Numbered from the stretch's first letter, positions 9,096-18,101 are shown. The stretch: 64,000 bases of DNA from Arminella tubonensis (GCF_003240585.1 NZ_PCDP01000003.1:95574-159573); one strand, 5' to 3'. Numbers and translations are program-made. The notes: generated from the sequence alone by a model not told the origin.

Positions 9096-10709
9096 TCAAT
9101 CAGCTGCCGTCTGTGGTGCATTTGCATTCAGCGCTCTTATGGCTGATTTCACCGCCATCAAGCGCGACGGGGTGACGGAAAAATGGCGCAGTCCGCACTT
9201 CAGCAGACTTCCGAGGCATGCGGGATCGCTCGCCATGTCGCCGCAGATGCTGACCGGCCGGCTCATACTGTCAATGCCCTTCAAGCTCGCAGCGATCAGA
9301 CGATAAATCGCAGGCGGCGCTTCTGCATGCAGACCTGCCACGGCAGGATTATCGCGTGCGGCCGCGACAAGATATTGACCGAGATCATTGGTGCCGAAGG
9401 AGAAGAAATCGGCTTTATAGAATGTCTCGAGCATCAGCGCCGCAGCCGGTACCTCGACCATCATTCCCAGAGGCGGCACAGGGTGGAACTTGCCACCTAT
9501 TGACAGTAGATCGGCCTCCTCCTTGAGGATCGCCGCTGCCGCATCGACTTCGGCGGGAATTGTCACCATCGGCAACATGATCCGCAGCTGCCCGAACGCC
9601 GCCGCCCGCAGTAGAGCCCGGGCCTGCACCCGCAAAATCTCCGGCTTGGACAACAGAAGGCGGACGCCGCGCAGGCCGAGGAAAGAGCCGTGTTCACCGG
9701 CGATCGTCGGAAAGGCCTTGTCGCCGCCGAGATCGAACAGTCTGATGACGACCGGTTTTTGCTGCGCCCATTCAAGAATGCGGCGATAGGCAGCAAACTG
9801 TTCCTCCTCGTTGAAGATGTCGGACGGGCTCGATAGCAGGAACTCCGTCCGTAACAGTCCGACACCCGCCGTGGTCGTCGGATCAAGGCGGTCGAGTTCG
9901 GACAGTACACTGATGTTGACCGATACCTGGACTGGAATTCCATCGGCGGTTTCCACCTTGCCGGCATCCGATCGATGGTGAGCATCAGGTGAAGTTCCGG
10001 GCCTGCCCCGATTTGATAAACTGGGTGTCATGTCGGCAGGCTGCGGGTCGGTTATCACGCTGCCGCTGCTTCCATCGACGAGAAGGATCTCTTCGGGGCC
10101 AAGTTCGATCGGCCCGATCCCCGTCACCATTGGGACGCTTCGAGCACGGGCCAGCGTTGCGACATGGCTGGCGGTGCTACCGTTGAACAACACGATGCCG
10201 CCGCCATCGCTCCAATCGTGGGCCAGAAACAGGCTCGGTTCGATATCGCGGCCAACATAGATCGACCCTGCGGGAAACGTACTCGTCGGCCTGCCCATCA
10301 TGATGTCGAGGACGCGATTTTTCATGTCGATGACATCGACCGCACGGGCGCCCATCAGTTCATCATCCGACCCCTGGAAACCGGTAATGAAGCTGTCCAT
10401 GGTGCCAATCCAGGCGATGGCTGCGTCCTCCCCCTTGCCGATGCGCTCGGCCGCCATATCGAAGAGCGTCGGATCGCGCAGCATCTCGATCTGAAAATCC
10501 AGAATGGCCGCGTCATTCGTTGGCGTTGCATCGGCCAGAGACTGTATGGCTGAGATGGCGGTTTTGATCGCCTGTGCAAGCGGCTCTACACCGAGGAGGC
10601 CTGCCGGATGATCCGAAATATCCGGCTCCATACGCCGCACGAGGGCCGCGGGGCCGACCGCAATCCCCGCCGAGGCACCTATGCCGAAAGACCTACGCTG
10701 TCCCGTCAT
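9096..10709 (-). CDS. PTS enzyme I (phosphoenolpyruvate-protein phosphotransferase) of the DHA kinase relay
   Basis: About 537 residues, close to full-length enzyme I (~575). Domain order: N-terminal HPr-binding region; phospho-His domain with active site GSTASHVATLARA; C-terminal PEP-binding barrel with LFDLGGDKAFP, FLGLRGVRLLL and FFSFGTNDLGQYLVAAAR; and the acid cysteine in SICGDMASD. It should autophosphorylate from PEP and pass phosphate to HPr. In E. coli the DhaM protein carries HPr and a truncated EI as fused domains; here a full EI is a separate gene. Start MTGQRRSFG (10709) overlaps the HPr gene; MRIWAM (10724) is the alternative. Confidence 0.88.
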   Translation of the reverse strand: MTGQRRSFGIGASAGIAVGPAALVRRMEPDISDHPAGLLGVEPLAQAIKTAISAIQSLADATPTNDAAILDFQIEMLRDPTLFDMAAERIGKGEDAAIAWIGTMDSFITGFQGSDDELMGARAVDVIDMKNRVLDIMMGRPTSTFPAGSIYVGRDIEPSLFLAHDWSDGGGIVLFNGSTASHVATLARARSVPMVTGIGPIELGPEEILLVDGSSGSVITDPQPADMTPSLSNRGRPGTSPDAHHRSDAGKVETADGIPVQVSVNISVLSELDRLDPTTTAGVGLLRTEFLLSSPSDIFNEEEQFAAYRRILEWAQQKPVVIRLFDLGGDKAFPTIAGEHGSFLGLRGVRLLLSKPEILRVQARALLRAAAFGQLRIMLPMVTIPAEVDAAAAILKEEADLLSIGGKFHPVPPLGMMVEVPAAALMLETFYKADFFSFGTNDLGQYLVAAARDNPAVAGLHAEAPPAIYRLIAASLKGIDSMSRPVSICGDMASDPACLGSLLKCGLRHFSVTPSRLMAVKSAIRALNANAPQTAAD

Positions 10710-11037
10710 CGCCCATATCCTCATCGAAATTGCGCTCGATCAGATGCCGCAATGCTGCGACGGCTTCGCCTCCCCTGCTTCCTTCCGCTCGAATCTTGAG
10801 TATCGAACCTTTGCGTATCTTTGCGCCGATGATTTTGACGATGCTCTTGCCGTTCAGCCACGCGCCGCTGCCATTGACCTCGATCTCGATCGTGCATGGA
10901 AAGGACTTGGCCAGACGCGTAAACGTCACCGAGGGCCGCGCATGAAGTCCAACCTGGTGCGTGACCTCGACCTCCGCCTGCCATCGCGTGGAAAGGTCGG
11001 TCATGTCAGGACTATCTGTTTTTGACCGGCCTACCAT
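10693..11037 (-). CDS. HPr-family phosphocarrier of the DHA kinase relay
   Basis: A 114-residue protein with the HPr active site VGLHARPSVTF (His32 from the first Met) and the second conserved region NGKSIVKIIGA. The ATG at 11037 overlaps the DhaM stop codon (TAATG) and has GGAGGA upstream; an internal ATG (MTDLSTRW, 11004) would give a more typical ~100-residue HPr. It links EI to DhaM. A dedicated HPr next to DhaM means the kinase does not depend on the general nitrogen-PTS HPr. Confidence 0.87.
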   Translation of the reverse strand: MVGRSKTDSPDMTDLSTRWQAEVEVTHQVGLHARPSVTFTRLAKSFPCTIEIEVNGSGAWLNGKSIVKIIGAKIRKGSILKIRAEGSRGGEAVAALRHLIERNFDEDMGDDGTA

Positions 11038-11435
11038 TACGGGGACAATTCCTCCGCCGTCAGAACCACCCGGGCAAGCGAGGCTCCGCCAGATGCCTCG
11101 GTCGCAGCAATCACGGCGCCCTCGACAAGCGGAGCGTTGCAGATAATGGCGCGCGGCGACCGCGCCTCACCGAGCATCTCGATTGCCATTTCACTATTGG
11201 TTTCGGCGCCGCCCAAATCGACGAAGACGGCAACGCCCGCATCCGACCACGCAGCTTCTATGGCAGAGAGAATGTCTGCTGTGTTGGTGCCAAGCCCCCC
11301 TTCCGAATTGCCGCCGCACCAGGCAAGCGGTACGCAATCGCCAACCATCTGCCGCACCATGTCGGCCGTCCCGCGGGCGACAAGGGGCGAGTGCGATACG
11401 ATGACGATGCCGACATTTTTCGCCTTGTCGCTCAT
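11037..11435 (-). CDS. dhaM: DhaM, EIIA-mannose-like phosphoryl donor subunit of DHA kinase
   Basis: A 132-residue single-domain protein. VGIVIVSHSPLVARG contains the phospho-accepting histidine (His15). VFVDLGGAETNSEMAIEML and APLVEGAVIAA are further DhaM hallmarks. It receives phosphate from HPr and rephosphorylates the ADP held on DhaL. Unlike E. coli DhaM it stops after the EIIA domain; the HPr and EI modules follow as separate genes. Its start overlaps the end of dhaL (ATGA-type, 11432-11435). Confidence 0.9.
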   Translation of the reverse strand: MSDKAKNVGIVIVSHSPLVARGTADMVRQMVGDCVPLAWCGGNSEGGLGTNTADILSAIEAAWSDAGVAVFVDLGGAETNSEMAIEMLGEARSPRAIICNAPLVEGAVIAATEASGGASLARVVLTAEELSP

Positions 11436-12058
11436 GAATGTTCCTGCTCCATCAACACTCCGCAGATCGCAGTCGTCAGCAAGGCACAGCTGGAGGCGCC
11501 GGGATCGATATGGCCGATCGAGCGCTCTCCCAGATAAGAGGCCCGACCGCGCATCGCTTTCATGCCGAGGGTCCGTTCTGCCGCTCTTTGCGCTTCCTGT
11601 GCAATGCCGCTGAAACTCGCCCGACCCGCAATTTCCGCTTCAATTGGATACAAGACGTCGAGCAGGGTCTTGTCGCCGACATCGCAGCGACCTCGATGTG
11701 CAACGGCATCAACCGCCTGTCTGAAGACCCAGGCAAAACCGCCGCCTTCCACGCCATGCATGAATTTCCTTCCAAGCTCGATCAATAACGTTCCATAGAG
11801 CGGACCGGAGGCCCCGCCGATGTTTTCCACCAGCAATCTTCCTGTCTTTTCCAATGCCTCTGCCATCGGCAAAAGAGCAAGTTCCTCGCGGTGTGCATGG
11901 ACCGCTTCACATCCACGACGCATGTTCGTTCCGTGGTCCCCGTCGCCGATTTCCCTGTCGAGCTCGCTGAGATAGTCCGCGTTCGCGGCGATAGCCGCGC
12001 GGCAGGCGTCGATCATGCCGCAGATCAACAGGGGGTTTGGCAACGACGCATCAACCAT
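11432..12058 (-). CDS. dhaL: DhaL, ADP-binding subunit of PTS-type DHA kinase
   Basis: About 208 residues from ATG 12058 (MVDASLPNPLL); the frame is open further upstream but that stretch overlies the kinase gene before it. The Mg/nucleotide-binding motif LDREIGDGDHGTNMRRG and the GGASGPLYGTLL loop are typical of DAK2 domains. DhaL holds ADP as a cofactor that is recharged by DhaM. The gene starts 4 bases after the stop of the upstream DhaK-DhaL fusion and overlaps dhaM, so the whole set is one operon. Confidence 0.92.
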   Translation of the reverse strand: MVDASLPNPLLICGMIDACRAAIAANADYLSELDREIGDGDHGTNMRRGCEAVHAHREELALLPMAEALEKTGRLLVENIGGASGPLYGTLLIELGRKFMHGVEGGGFAWVFRQAVDAVAHRGRCDVGDKTLLDVLYPIEAEIAGRASFSGIAQEAQRAAERTLGMKAMRGRASYLGERSIGHIDPGASSCALLTTAICGVLMEQEHS

Positions 12059-12062
12059 CCGT

Positions 12063-13700
12063 TTATGCCATCTTTGCTGCGAGCTCGAACACTTCGGCAA
12101 CCGCAATGGCACCCGGATCAGCGCTTCCCTCGAGGTCCCGCTCGCTGACATAGGCCGCTCTACCAGCCTTGGCTTTCGTAATCGCCTTGGTGCCTTCGGC
12201 ACCCATTCTTGCTGCTTGCGCCGCTTTGACCAGATCGCCACTGGCAAGACTGTGAAGGGCCGGCTCCAGCGCGTCGATCATCGTGCGATCACCCATTGCG
12301 GCCCCGCCGTAAAAGGACATTCGGTCAAGGCCGGCAAGCAACGCCGAGGGCAATCCATCGCCATCTTCCATCTTCTTCGATGCCGCGGTGAAGAAGATCG
12401 AGAGCAATACCCCGCTGGATCCCCCCATGCTCGTGGCAAGCTTGCTGCCAATTGCCGCGAGCAGGTCAGATATATCGTCGAGCGGCATCGAGTGCCGCGC
12501 GGCCAAAAGGCTGCGGGCGCCAGAAGCGACAGTCGAGCCGGTGTCACCGTCGCCGGCGCGGGCATCAAGCCGGTTGAGTTCCGCCTCTAGCGATATCAAA
12601 TGATTGCAGATCGCACTGAGCAATTCCTCGTGCCGGGCGTTGCGGCTAGGTGCGTGTTCGCCCCCGGTGGTTGCCAGGGCGGGTGCTTTGACGATTTCAA
12701 CTGCATGCCTGCGAACCGGTGCGACCCACGCACGCGGCTCGACCGCCGCGAGCAGCGCCTCTTCTCTGGCGACATCGAGCTTCAGCAGAGACAGCGAAAA
12801 TCCATTCATATTCAACGCGGTCATCAGCGGCGCGGGTCCAATGACAAATTTCACCCTGTCGGCAATCCGCGATTTGAGAACAGCATGCGCGATCAGACTC
12901 ATCTCAATCGGCGGAACGGCGCCGAGATTGTTGATCAGCAGCGCATGATCAGCGGCGGGAGACATGGCCGTTGCAAGGCGATCGGACATGATTGCGACGA
13001 TGGCTTGCGCGTCCTGCAGGGCAATGCGCTCGGCCCCGGGTTCTCCATGGATGCCGAGACCCAGTTCACCCTCTAAGGCACCAAGACGGTCCTCACGGTC
13101 CTGACCGGGGATGGAGCAAGACGACAACGAAACGCCGAGGGAAATGACGTCCTTCGCCGCAGCACCGGCAGCAGACGTCACAGCTTTCAGCGGCTCTCCA
13201 CGCTCCGCCAGATAACCGGCAATCTTGTGAACGAACAGCGTGCCGGCTACTCCGCGAGGTTGGGCGAGGTCCGGCAAGGCGATGTCGTCACCGACAATTA
13301 CCATTTCGACCAGGAACCCCTCCGCGCGAGCCTTTTCTGCCGCGAGACCGAAATTTAGGCGGTCACCCGTATAGTTCTTGACGATCAACAGGCAGCCGGC
13401 CGTTCCCGCGACAGCACGAATGGCCGTCAGGACAGCGTCGACGCTTGGAGATGCGAATATCTCGCCGGAGACTGCAGCGGTAAGCATAGACTTACCGACA
13501 AAGCCGGCATGGGAGGGTTCGTGCCCGGCGCCGCCACCTGAGATGACAGCAACCTTCGACTTGTCCCAGTCGGCGCGCAAAATCACCTTGATGTCGGGAT
13601 AGGTATCGAGGCGGGCCAGCCTACCGACGGGAGACGTCTGCAACAGACCGTCGAGCGCTTCCGTGACGATATTTTCCCTGCGATTGATAAAATGCTTCAT
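12063..13700 (-). CDS. ATP-type dihydroxyacetone (or erythrulose) kinase, DhaK-DhaL fusion
   Basis: A 545-residue two-domain kinase. The DAK1 half (residues 1-330) has SGGGAGHEPSHAGFVGKSML and covalent His218 (LGIHGEPG). The DAK2 half (~360-545) has LDARAGDGDTGSTVASGA and GGSSGVLLSIFF. Fused enzymes use ATP directly, unlike the PTS-fed DhaK/DhaL/DhaM set downstream. Two DHA-kinase systems in one operon suggests two ketose substrates or enantiomers; related fusions are D- or L-erythrulose kinases. It is the first gene of the kinase operon, about 50 bases after the end of the CUT1 transporter operon. Confidence 0.9.
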   Translation of the reverse strand: MKHFINRRENIVTEALDGLLQTSPVGRLARLDTYPDIKVILRADWDKSKVAVISGGGAGHEPSHAGFVGKSMLTAAVSGEIFASPSVDAVLTAIRAVAGTAGCLLIVKNYTGDRLNFGLAAEKARAEGFLVEMVIVGDDIALPDLAQPRGVAGTLFVHKIAGYLAERGEPLKAVTSAAGAAAKDVISLGVSLSSCSIPGQDREDRLGALEGELGLGIHGEPGAERIALQDAQAIVAIMSDRLATAMSPAADHALLINNLGAVPPIEMSLIAHAVLKSRIADRVKFVIGPAPLMTALNMNGFSLSLLKLDVAREEALLAAVEPRAWVAPVRRHAVEIVKAPALATTGGEHAPSRNARHEELLSAICNHLISLEAELNRLDARAGDGDTGSTVASGARSLLAARHSMPLDDISDLLAAIGSKLATSMGGSSGVLLSIFFTAASKKMEDGDGLPSALLAGLDRMSFYGGAAMGDRTMIDALEPALHSLASGDLVKAAQAARMGAEGTKAITKAKAGRAAYVSERDLEGSADPGAIAVAEVFELAAKMA

Positions 13701-13749
13701 TGGCCGTTTCCACTTCGTGCGTCGTATGCCGTCGGACTTCGATCTCGCC

Positions 13750-14757
13750 TTACCTCAAACGCTCGCCTGTCGCTCCGAAATAGAGCGGGTCCTTGAGCGT
13801 CAATCGGACACTGTCACCGGGTCGAACCGGCACGTGCGGATCGGCAAGCGTCACCAGTTTTCGGTCGCCAACCGCGAGATGCAGATGGTTCTGGTCGCCC
13901 AGATGTTCGATCCAGTCCACCCGCGCATTGGCCTTGCCTTCCCCTCCGATTTCCAGATGCTCGGTTCTGGCGCCTATTGTCCGGGTGCCTGATGGCTCGC
14001 GGGACCCCGGCAGCATGCCGGGAGGCAACAGGTTGATGTGCGGTTGGCCAAGACGGGCAGCGACATGGAGATTGGCGGGATTGCCGTAGATTTCCCGTGG
14101 GGTACCGATCTGTACCAGGCCGCCCTCTGCCATGATGCCGATACGATCGGCCATGGTCATCGCCTCGATCTGGTCGTGCGTGACATAGAGCAAAGTCGAG
14201 CGCAGTTCCTTCTGTATGCGCTTGAGCTCCAGGCGCAGTTCAGCGCGGAGCTTCGCATCCAGAGAGGAGAGCGGCTCGTCCATCAGATAGATCGATGGCC
14301 GGCGGATCAGCGCGCGGCCGATCGCCACGCGTTGCATCTCGCCGCCGGAAAGCTTGGTTGCCCGATTTTCCAGCTTGTGGGCGATACGCACCATCTGCGC
14401 GACTTCACGGACACGCCGGTCGATTTCCTCCTTGCTCGATCGATGGATCGGCGAACGAAGAGGAAAGGCAAGGTTGTCGTAGACGCTCAAATGCGGATAG
14501 AGCGAGTATTGCTGGAAGACGAAGGCCACATTGCGCGCCGCAGGCGGCAGCTCAGCGGCATTCTGGCCACCAATCCTGACCTGTCCTGTATCCGGCCGTT
14601 CCAGCCCGGCGATGAGCCGGAGCGTCGTCGTCTTTCCAGCGCCGGTCGGCCCAAGAAGCACTACGAATTCGCCGTTGGCAATCGTCAGCGTCAGATCCTG
14701 AACCGCTCTCGTGCCACCGAAACTCTTGCTGATCTTTTCAAGGACGACTTCAGCCAT
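13750..14757 (-). CDS. CUT1 ABC transporter ATPase (UgpC/MalK type), second copy
   Basis: About 335 residues from MAEVVLEKISKSF (14757); codons back to 14829 lie over the preceding ATPase gene. Walker A GPTGAGKTT, signature LSGGEMQRVAIGRA, Walker B IYLMDEPLSSLD and switch His in YVTHDQIEAM are all present. The C-terminal OB-fold (TOBE) domain is shorter than in MalK. It pairs with the ATPase at 14750-15847, and the genes overlap by 8 bases. Transporters with two different ATPases are known, such as the rhizobial glycerol system GlpSTPQUV. Confidence 0.9.
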   Translation of the reverse strand: MAEVVLEKISKSFGGTRAVQDLTLTIANGEFVVLLGPTGAGKTTTLRLIAGLERPDTGQVRIGGQNAAELPPAARNVAFVFQQYSLYPHLSVYDNLAFPLRSPIHRSSKEEIDRRVREVAQMVRIAHKLENRATKLSGGEMQRVAIGRALIRRPSIYLMDEPLSSLDAKLRAELRLELKRIQKELRSTLLYVTHDQIEAMTMADRIGIMAEGGLVQIGTPREIYGNPANLHVAARLGQPHINLLPPGMLPGSREPSGTRTIGARTEHLEIGGEGKANARVDWIEHLGDQNHLHLAVGDRKLVTLADPHVPVRPGDSVRLTLKDPLYFGATGERLR

Positions 14758-15847
14758 CGCGGGCCTCCGAATAAAGGGACGAGCCAATGGCGCGACCTGA
14801 CCTGCAATCGAAAAGCGAAAGCTTGTCATGATCGAGTTCGATGCCGACGTTCTCGCCGATCTTGAAATTCCGGTTGGCTGGAATGCGCGCCTTCAGCATT
14901 CCTGATCCGGTCTCCACGGTCACGATCTGATTGGTGCCAAGATATTCGCTGCCATAGACGGAACCCCGCAGCGGCGCGTGGTCGCTAAGGCGGATATGTT
15001 CGGGCCGGATCCCCAGCGCCAGTTCCGCTTCCGGCATGTCTTCCAGGACCGCGGGCAGCGCCACCTCGACGCCGTCAATCCTCACACTGCGCTTTCCCCG
15101 ATGGAGCGACGAGGTGAACCGCAGGAAGTTCATCGGCGGAGACCCGATGAAATCAGCCACGTACATGCTTGCCGGGCAATTGTAGATTTCCTGCGGCGTT
15201 CCGAATTGCTCGATGATCCCATGGTTCATGACGGCAATCTTGTCGGCCATGGCCATGGCCTCCATCTGGTCGTGGGTGACGTAGACCGTTGTTGCATGAA
15301 TGCGATTGTGCAATTCCCGCAACTCCCGGACCATGGTGTCACGAAACTCGGCATCGAGCGTGCCGAGCGGTTCGTCCATGAGAAAGCATTTCGGTCGACG
15401 GACGATGGCGCGGCCGAGCGCAACACGCTGGCGATCCCCGCCCGCCAATCTGGAGACGGAGTGGTCGAGTATGTGGTCGATCTGAAGCAGACGCGCGGTT
15501 TCCTCCACACGACTGCGGATCTCCTTTCTCGGCACACCCTGCGACAATAGCGGGAAACCGACGTTCCCCCGGACCGACATATGCGGATAGAGCGCGAAAA
15601 GCTGGAAGACGAAGGCGATGTCGCGCGCGCTGGCTCGATTGAAGGTCACGTCCTCGCCGTCCAGCAGAATGGCGCCGCTCGAGGGGAGCTCGAGGCCGGC
15701 AATCATGCGCAGGGTCGTGGTCTTGCCACAACCGGAGGGTCCGAGTAGCGCCAGGAATTCGCCATCCTTGACGGTAAAATTGGAATCGCGGACGGCAACG
15801 AAGTCTTCGAATTGCTTGCGCAGATTTTCTATCCTGATCTCAGCCAT
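14750..15847 (-). CDS. CUT1 ABC transporter ATPase (UgpC/MalK type), with altered signature motif
   Basis: A 365-residue ABC ATPase. Walker A GPSGCGKTT and Walker B CFLMDEPLGTLD are intact, and the switch histidine is in YVTHDQMEAM. The ABC signature reads LAGGDRQRVALGRA rather than LSGGQ; replacing the serine usually weakens hydrolysis at one site of a dimer. Paired with the canonical partner at 13750-14757, this suggests an asymmetric heterodimer. A TOBE-like regulatory domain fills residues ~240-350. It lies 3 bases downstream of the tiny membrane-protein gene. Confidence 0.88.
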   Translation of the reverse strand: MAEIRIENLRKQFEDFVAVRDSNFTVKDGEFLALLGPSGCGKTTTLRMIAGLELPSSGAILLDGEDVTFNRASARDIAFVFQLFALYPHMSVRGNVGFPLLSQGVPRKEIRSRVEETARLLQIDHILDHSVSRLAGGDRQRVALGRAIVRRPKCFLMDEPLGTLDAEFRDTMVRELRELHNRIHATTVYVTHDQMEAMAMADKIAVMNHGIIEQFGTPQEIYNCPASMYVADFIGSPPMNFLRFTSSLHRGKRSVRIDGVEVALPAVLEDMPEAELALGIRPEHIRLSDHAPLRGSVYGSEYLGTNQIVTVETGSGMLKARIPANRNFKIGENVGIELDHDKLSLFDCRSGRAIGSSLYSEARDG

Positions 15848-15850
15848 CGA

Positions 15851-16057
15851 TCACTCCGGAAATTTCGACACGATGATGAACATCACGGTGCCGGCGAGAA
15901 GCGTGACCAGCGAATAGGTGTAGAGGATTAAGGCAAAGGGTTGGAAAAGCATCAGGAACCCAAGCCCGATCAATGTGATTGCGATATTTTCCATCGGCCC
16001 GCGCCTGAGGAGGAACAATCGCTTCGGTTTTTGGTGATTGTCGACTGGTATCTTCAT
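15851..16057 (-). CDS. Small membrane protein (68 residues) of the CUT1 transporter operon
   Basis: The ATG at 16057 overlaps the permease stop (ATGA), and the stop is 3 bases before the ATPase gene, so it is very probably translated. After a basic N-terminus (KRLFLLRRG) come two hydrophobic stretches (about residues 23-40 and 43-63), predicting a two-helix inner-membrane peptide. No family was recognised. Its position between permease and ATPase genes resembles small DUF2160-like proteins of rhizobial glycerol transporter operons, but similarity could not be tested. Confidence 0.7.
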   Translation of the reverse strand: MKIPVDNHQKPKRLFLLRRGPMENIAITLIGLGFLMLFQPFALILYTYSLVTLLAGTVMFIIVSKFPE

Positions 16058-17004
16058 TTCCGAACCGCTCCGAAGGTGATGCCGCGCAGCAACTGCTTGC
16101 GCAGAAGAATGGTGAACACCAGGATCGGGACGAGGAAGATCGTGGTGCCCGCCGCCACCGCCGGCCAGTCCTGCCCGCCCTCGCCGATGATGGTCGGGAT
16201 GAAGGGGGGCGCCGTCTGCGCGGTACCGGAGGTGAGCAGGGCTGCAAAGGCATATTCGTTCCAGGCGAAGATCAGGCAAAAGATGGCGGTAGCAGCAATC
16301 CCTGTCGTTGCCTGCGGCAAGACGACCTTCCAGAAGGCCTGGAGCCGCGTATAGCCGTCGATCATCGCCGCCTCTTCATATTCGCGCGGGATTTCGTCGA
16401 TGAAGCCCTTCAGCAGCCAGACGGCGAGAGACACGTTGACTGCCGTATAGAGCAGGATCATGCCGAGTGCAGTGTCTGAAAGACCAAGTTGGCGGTACAT
16501 CAGATAGATCGGTATGGCGACGGCGATCGGCGGCATCATGCGGGTCGAGAGGATGAAGAACAGCAAATCATCGGCCAGCGGTACCTTGAAGCGCGAGAAG
16601 CCATAGGCCGCGAGCGTGCCCAATGCGACCGCGCAGAAGGTCGAGCCGAAAGCGATGATTAGCGAGTTGACGAACCGCGGAAGGAAGTTCGACGGCCCGG
16701 CGATCACCATGTTGCGCTTCCGGGTAACATCGTCGCAAAACGAAGTCGCCGCCGGCAAGGCGTTGATATATTCGGGCGTCTGCCGTGTTCGCGTCGTAAA
16801 CAGGTTGCAATAACCCTCGATGCTTGGCTGAAAGACGATCTTCGGCGGATAGGAGATCGAATCCGGCGGCGTCTTGAAGCTCGTGGCAAATATCCAGAGC
16901 AAGGGCGTGATCGAAATCAGCGCATAGAGGACAACGATTGTCCCCGCGATGCGCTTGGACGTGCGCGTCGGCTCGACGACGGAATGGGCGGCGGTGCGGC
17001 TCAT
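16054..17004 (-). CDS. CUT1 ABC transporter permease (MalG/UgpE type)
   Basis: A 316-residue inner-membrane permease with six expected helices. The coupling-helix (EAA) motif is clear: EYEEAAMIDGYTRLQAFWKVVLPQATTGIAA. The large loop after the first helix (about 60 residues) is somewhat longer than in MalG. The start overlaps the stop of the other permease gene (17001-17004). It forms the channel with the protein encoded at 17001-17990. Confidence 0.9.
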   Translation of the reverse strand: MSRTAAHSVVEPTRTSKRIAGTIVVLYALISITPLLWIFATSFKTPPDSISYPPKIVFQPSIEGYCNLFTTRTRQTPEYINALPAATSFCDDVTRKRNMVIAGPSNFLPRFVNSLIIAFGSTFCAVALGTLAAYGFSRFKVPLADDLLFFILSTRMMPPIAVAIPIYLMYRQLGLSDTALGMILLYTAVNVSLAVWLLKGFIDEIPREYEEAAMIDGYTRLQAFWKVVLPQATTGIAATAIFCLIFAWNEYAFAALLTSGTAQTAPPFIPTIIGEGGQDWPAVAAGTTIFLVPILVFTILLRKQLLRGITFGAVRK

Positions 17005-17990
17005 CGTTGCTTCACCCGGTTGAGTGCCTTGACATAGATATTGGCGAGGCCGAAAACGGCGACGAAGAGGATGATCGCGAAGGCCGAGCTATAACCGGTT
17101 CGCCAGCTCTCAAAGGCCTGCCGTTTCAAGGTGATAGAGGCGACTTCCGTAGTGGAGCCAGGCCCGCCGCCGGTCAGAAGATTGACCATGTCGAACATTT
17201 TGAAGTTTTCAATGCCGCGGAACAGTACCGCCAGCATGATGAAAGGAAGGACCATCGGCAGCGTGATCGACCAGAACTGCCGAAGCGGCGAAGCGCGATC
17301 CACTTCGGCCGCCTCGTAAATATAGTCTGGGATCGAGCGCAGTCCCGCCAGGCAGATCAGCATCACATAGGGCGTCCACATCCAGGTATCGACGATGACG
17401 ATCGCCCATGGCGCCAGCGAGACATTGCCCAGCATTTCGATATTGGCTGTCGGAATTCCTGTCAGGAACGAGACGACATAGGCAAAAAGGCCGATCTGCG
17501 GCTGGTAAAGAAACCGCCAGAAATTGCCGACGACAGCAGGCGACAACATCATCGGAATGAGGATGATCGTCGTCCAGAATGCGTGGCCGCGAAACTTCCG
17601 GTCGATCAGGTAGGCAAGCGAAAACCCGATCAGCGTCTGCAGGAGAATGGTCCAGAAGACGAAATGCGCCGTCGTCTGCATCGCCTGCCAGATATCAGGG
17701 TCGGTCAGCACCCGTTCGTAATTTTTCAGGCCAACGCTTTCGGCAACTGCATTCGGGCGGTTTGCGCGAAAGTTGGTGAATGACAGATAGATCGCCCAAA
17801 ACAGTGGAAATATGTTGATGGCGAGAAGCAGGACAATCGTCGGTGTGATGAAGGCCCAGGCAATGGCCCGGTCGGACAGTCCGCGCATGCGCAGTAGGAC
17901 CGGTTGCGGGGTTGCCTTCGCCGCTGCTTCCGCGCCCCGCTCGACTAAGGATAATTTGCTGTCAGTCAATGTCGTCACCTTGATTGGCAA
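17001..17990 (-). CDS. CUT1 ABC transporter permease (MalF/UgpA type)
   Basis: A 329-residue inner-membrane permease. The EAA motif is visible as YIYEAAEVDRASPLRQFWSITLPMVLP, and the first helix begins AWAFITPTIVLLLAINIFPLFW. It lies about 110 bases after the binding-protein gene and is coupled to the next permease by an ATGA overlap. The substrate is unknown; the adjacent kinases make glycerol, dihydroxyacetone or a short polyol plausible. Confidence 0.9.
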   Translation of the reverse strand: MPIKVTTLTDSKLSLVERGAEAAAKATPQPVLLRMRGLSDRAIAWAFITPTIVLLLAINIFPLFWAIYLSFTNFRANRPNAVAESVGLKNYERVLTDPDIWQAMQTTAHFVFWTILLQTLIGFSLAYLIDRKFRGHAFWTTIILIPMMLSPAVVGNFWRFLYQPQIGLFAYVVSFLTGIPTANIEMLGNVSLAPWAIVIVDTWMWTPYVMLICLAGLRSIPDYIYEAAEVDRASPLRQFWSITLPMVLPFIMLAVLFRGIENFKMFDMVNLLTGGGPGSTTEVASITLKRQAFESWRTGYSSAFAIILFVAVFGLANIYVKALNRVKQR

Positions 17991-18101
17991 TGCTGCGATG
18001 GCCGGGCAATCCGGACCGATCGGCGGTTCCGGACTGCTGCTTCGCGATGTTCTCGGTGAATTTTATTCCTTCTGCGGACGAAATGTCAGCGGACGAAAAC
18101 A

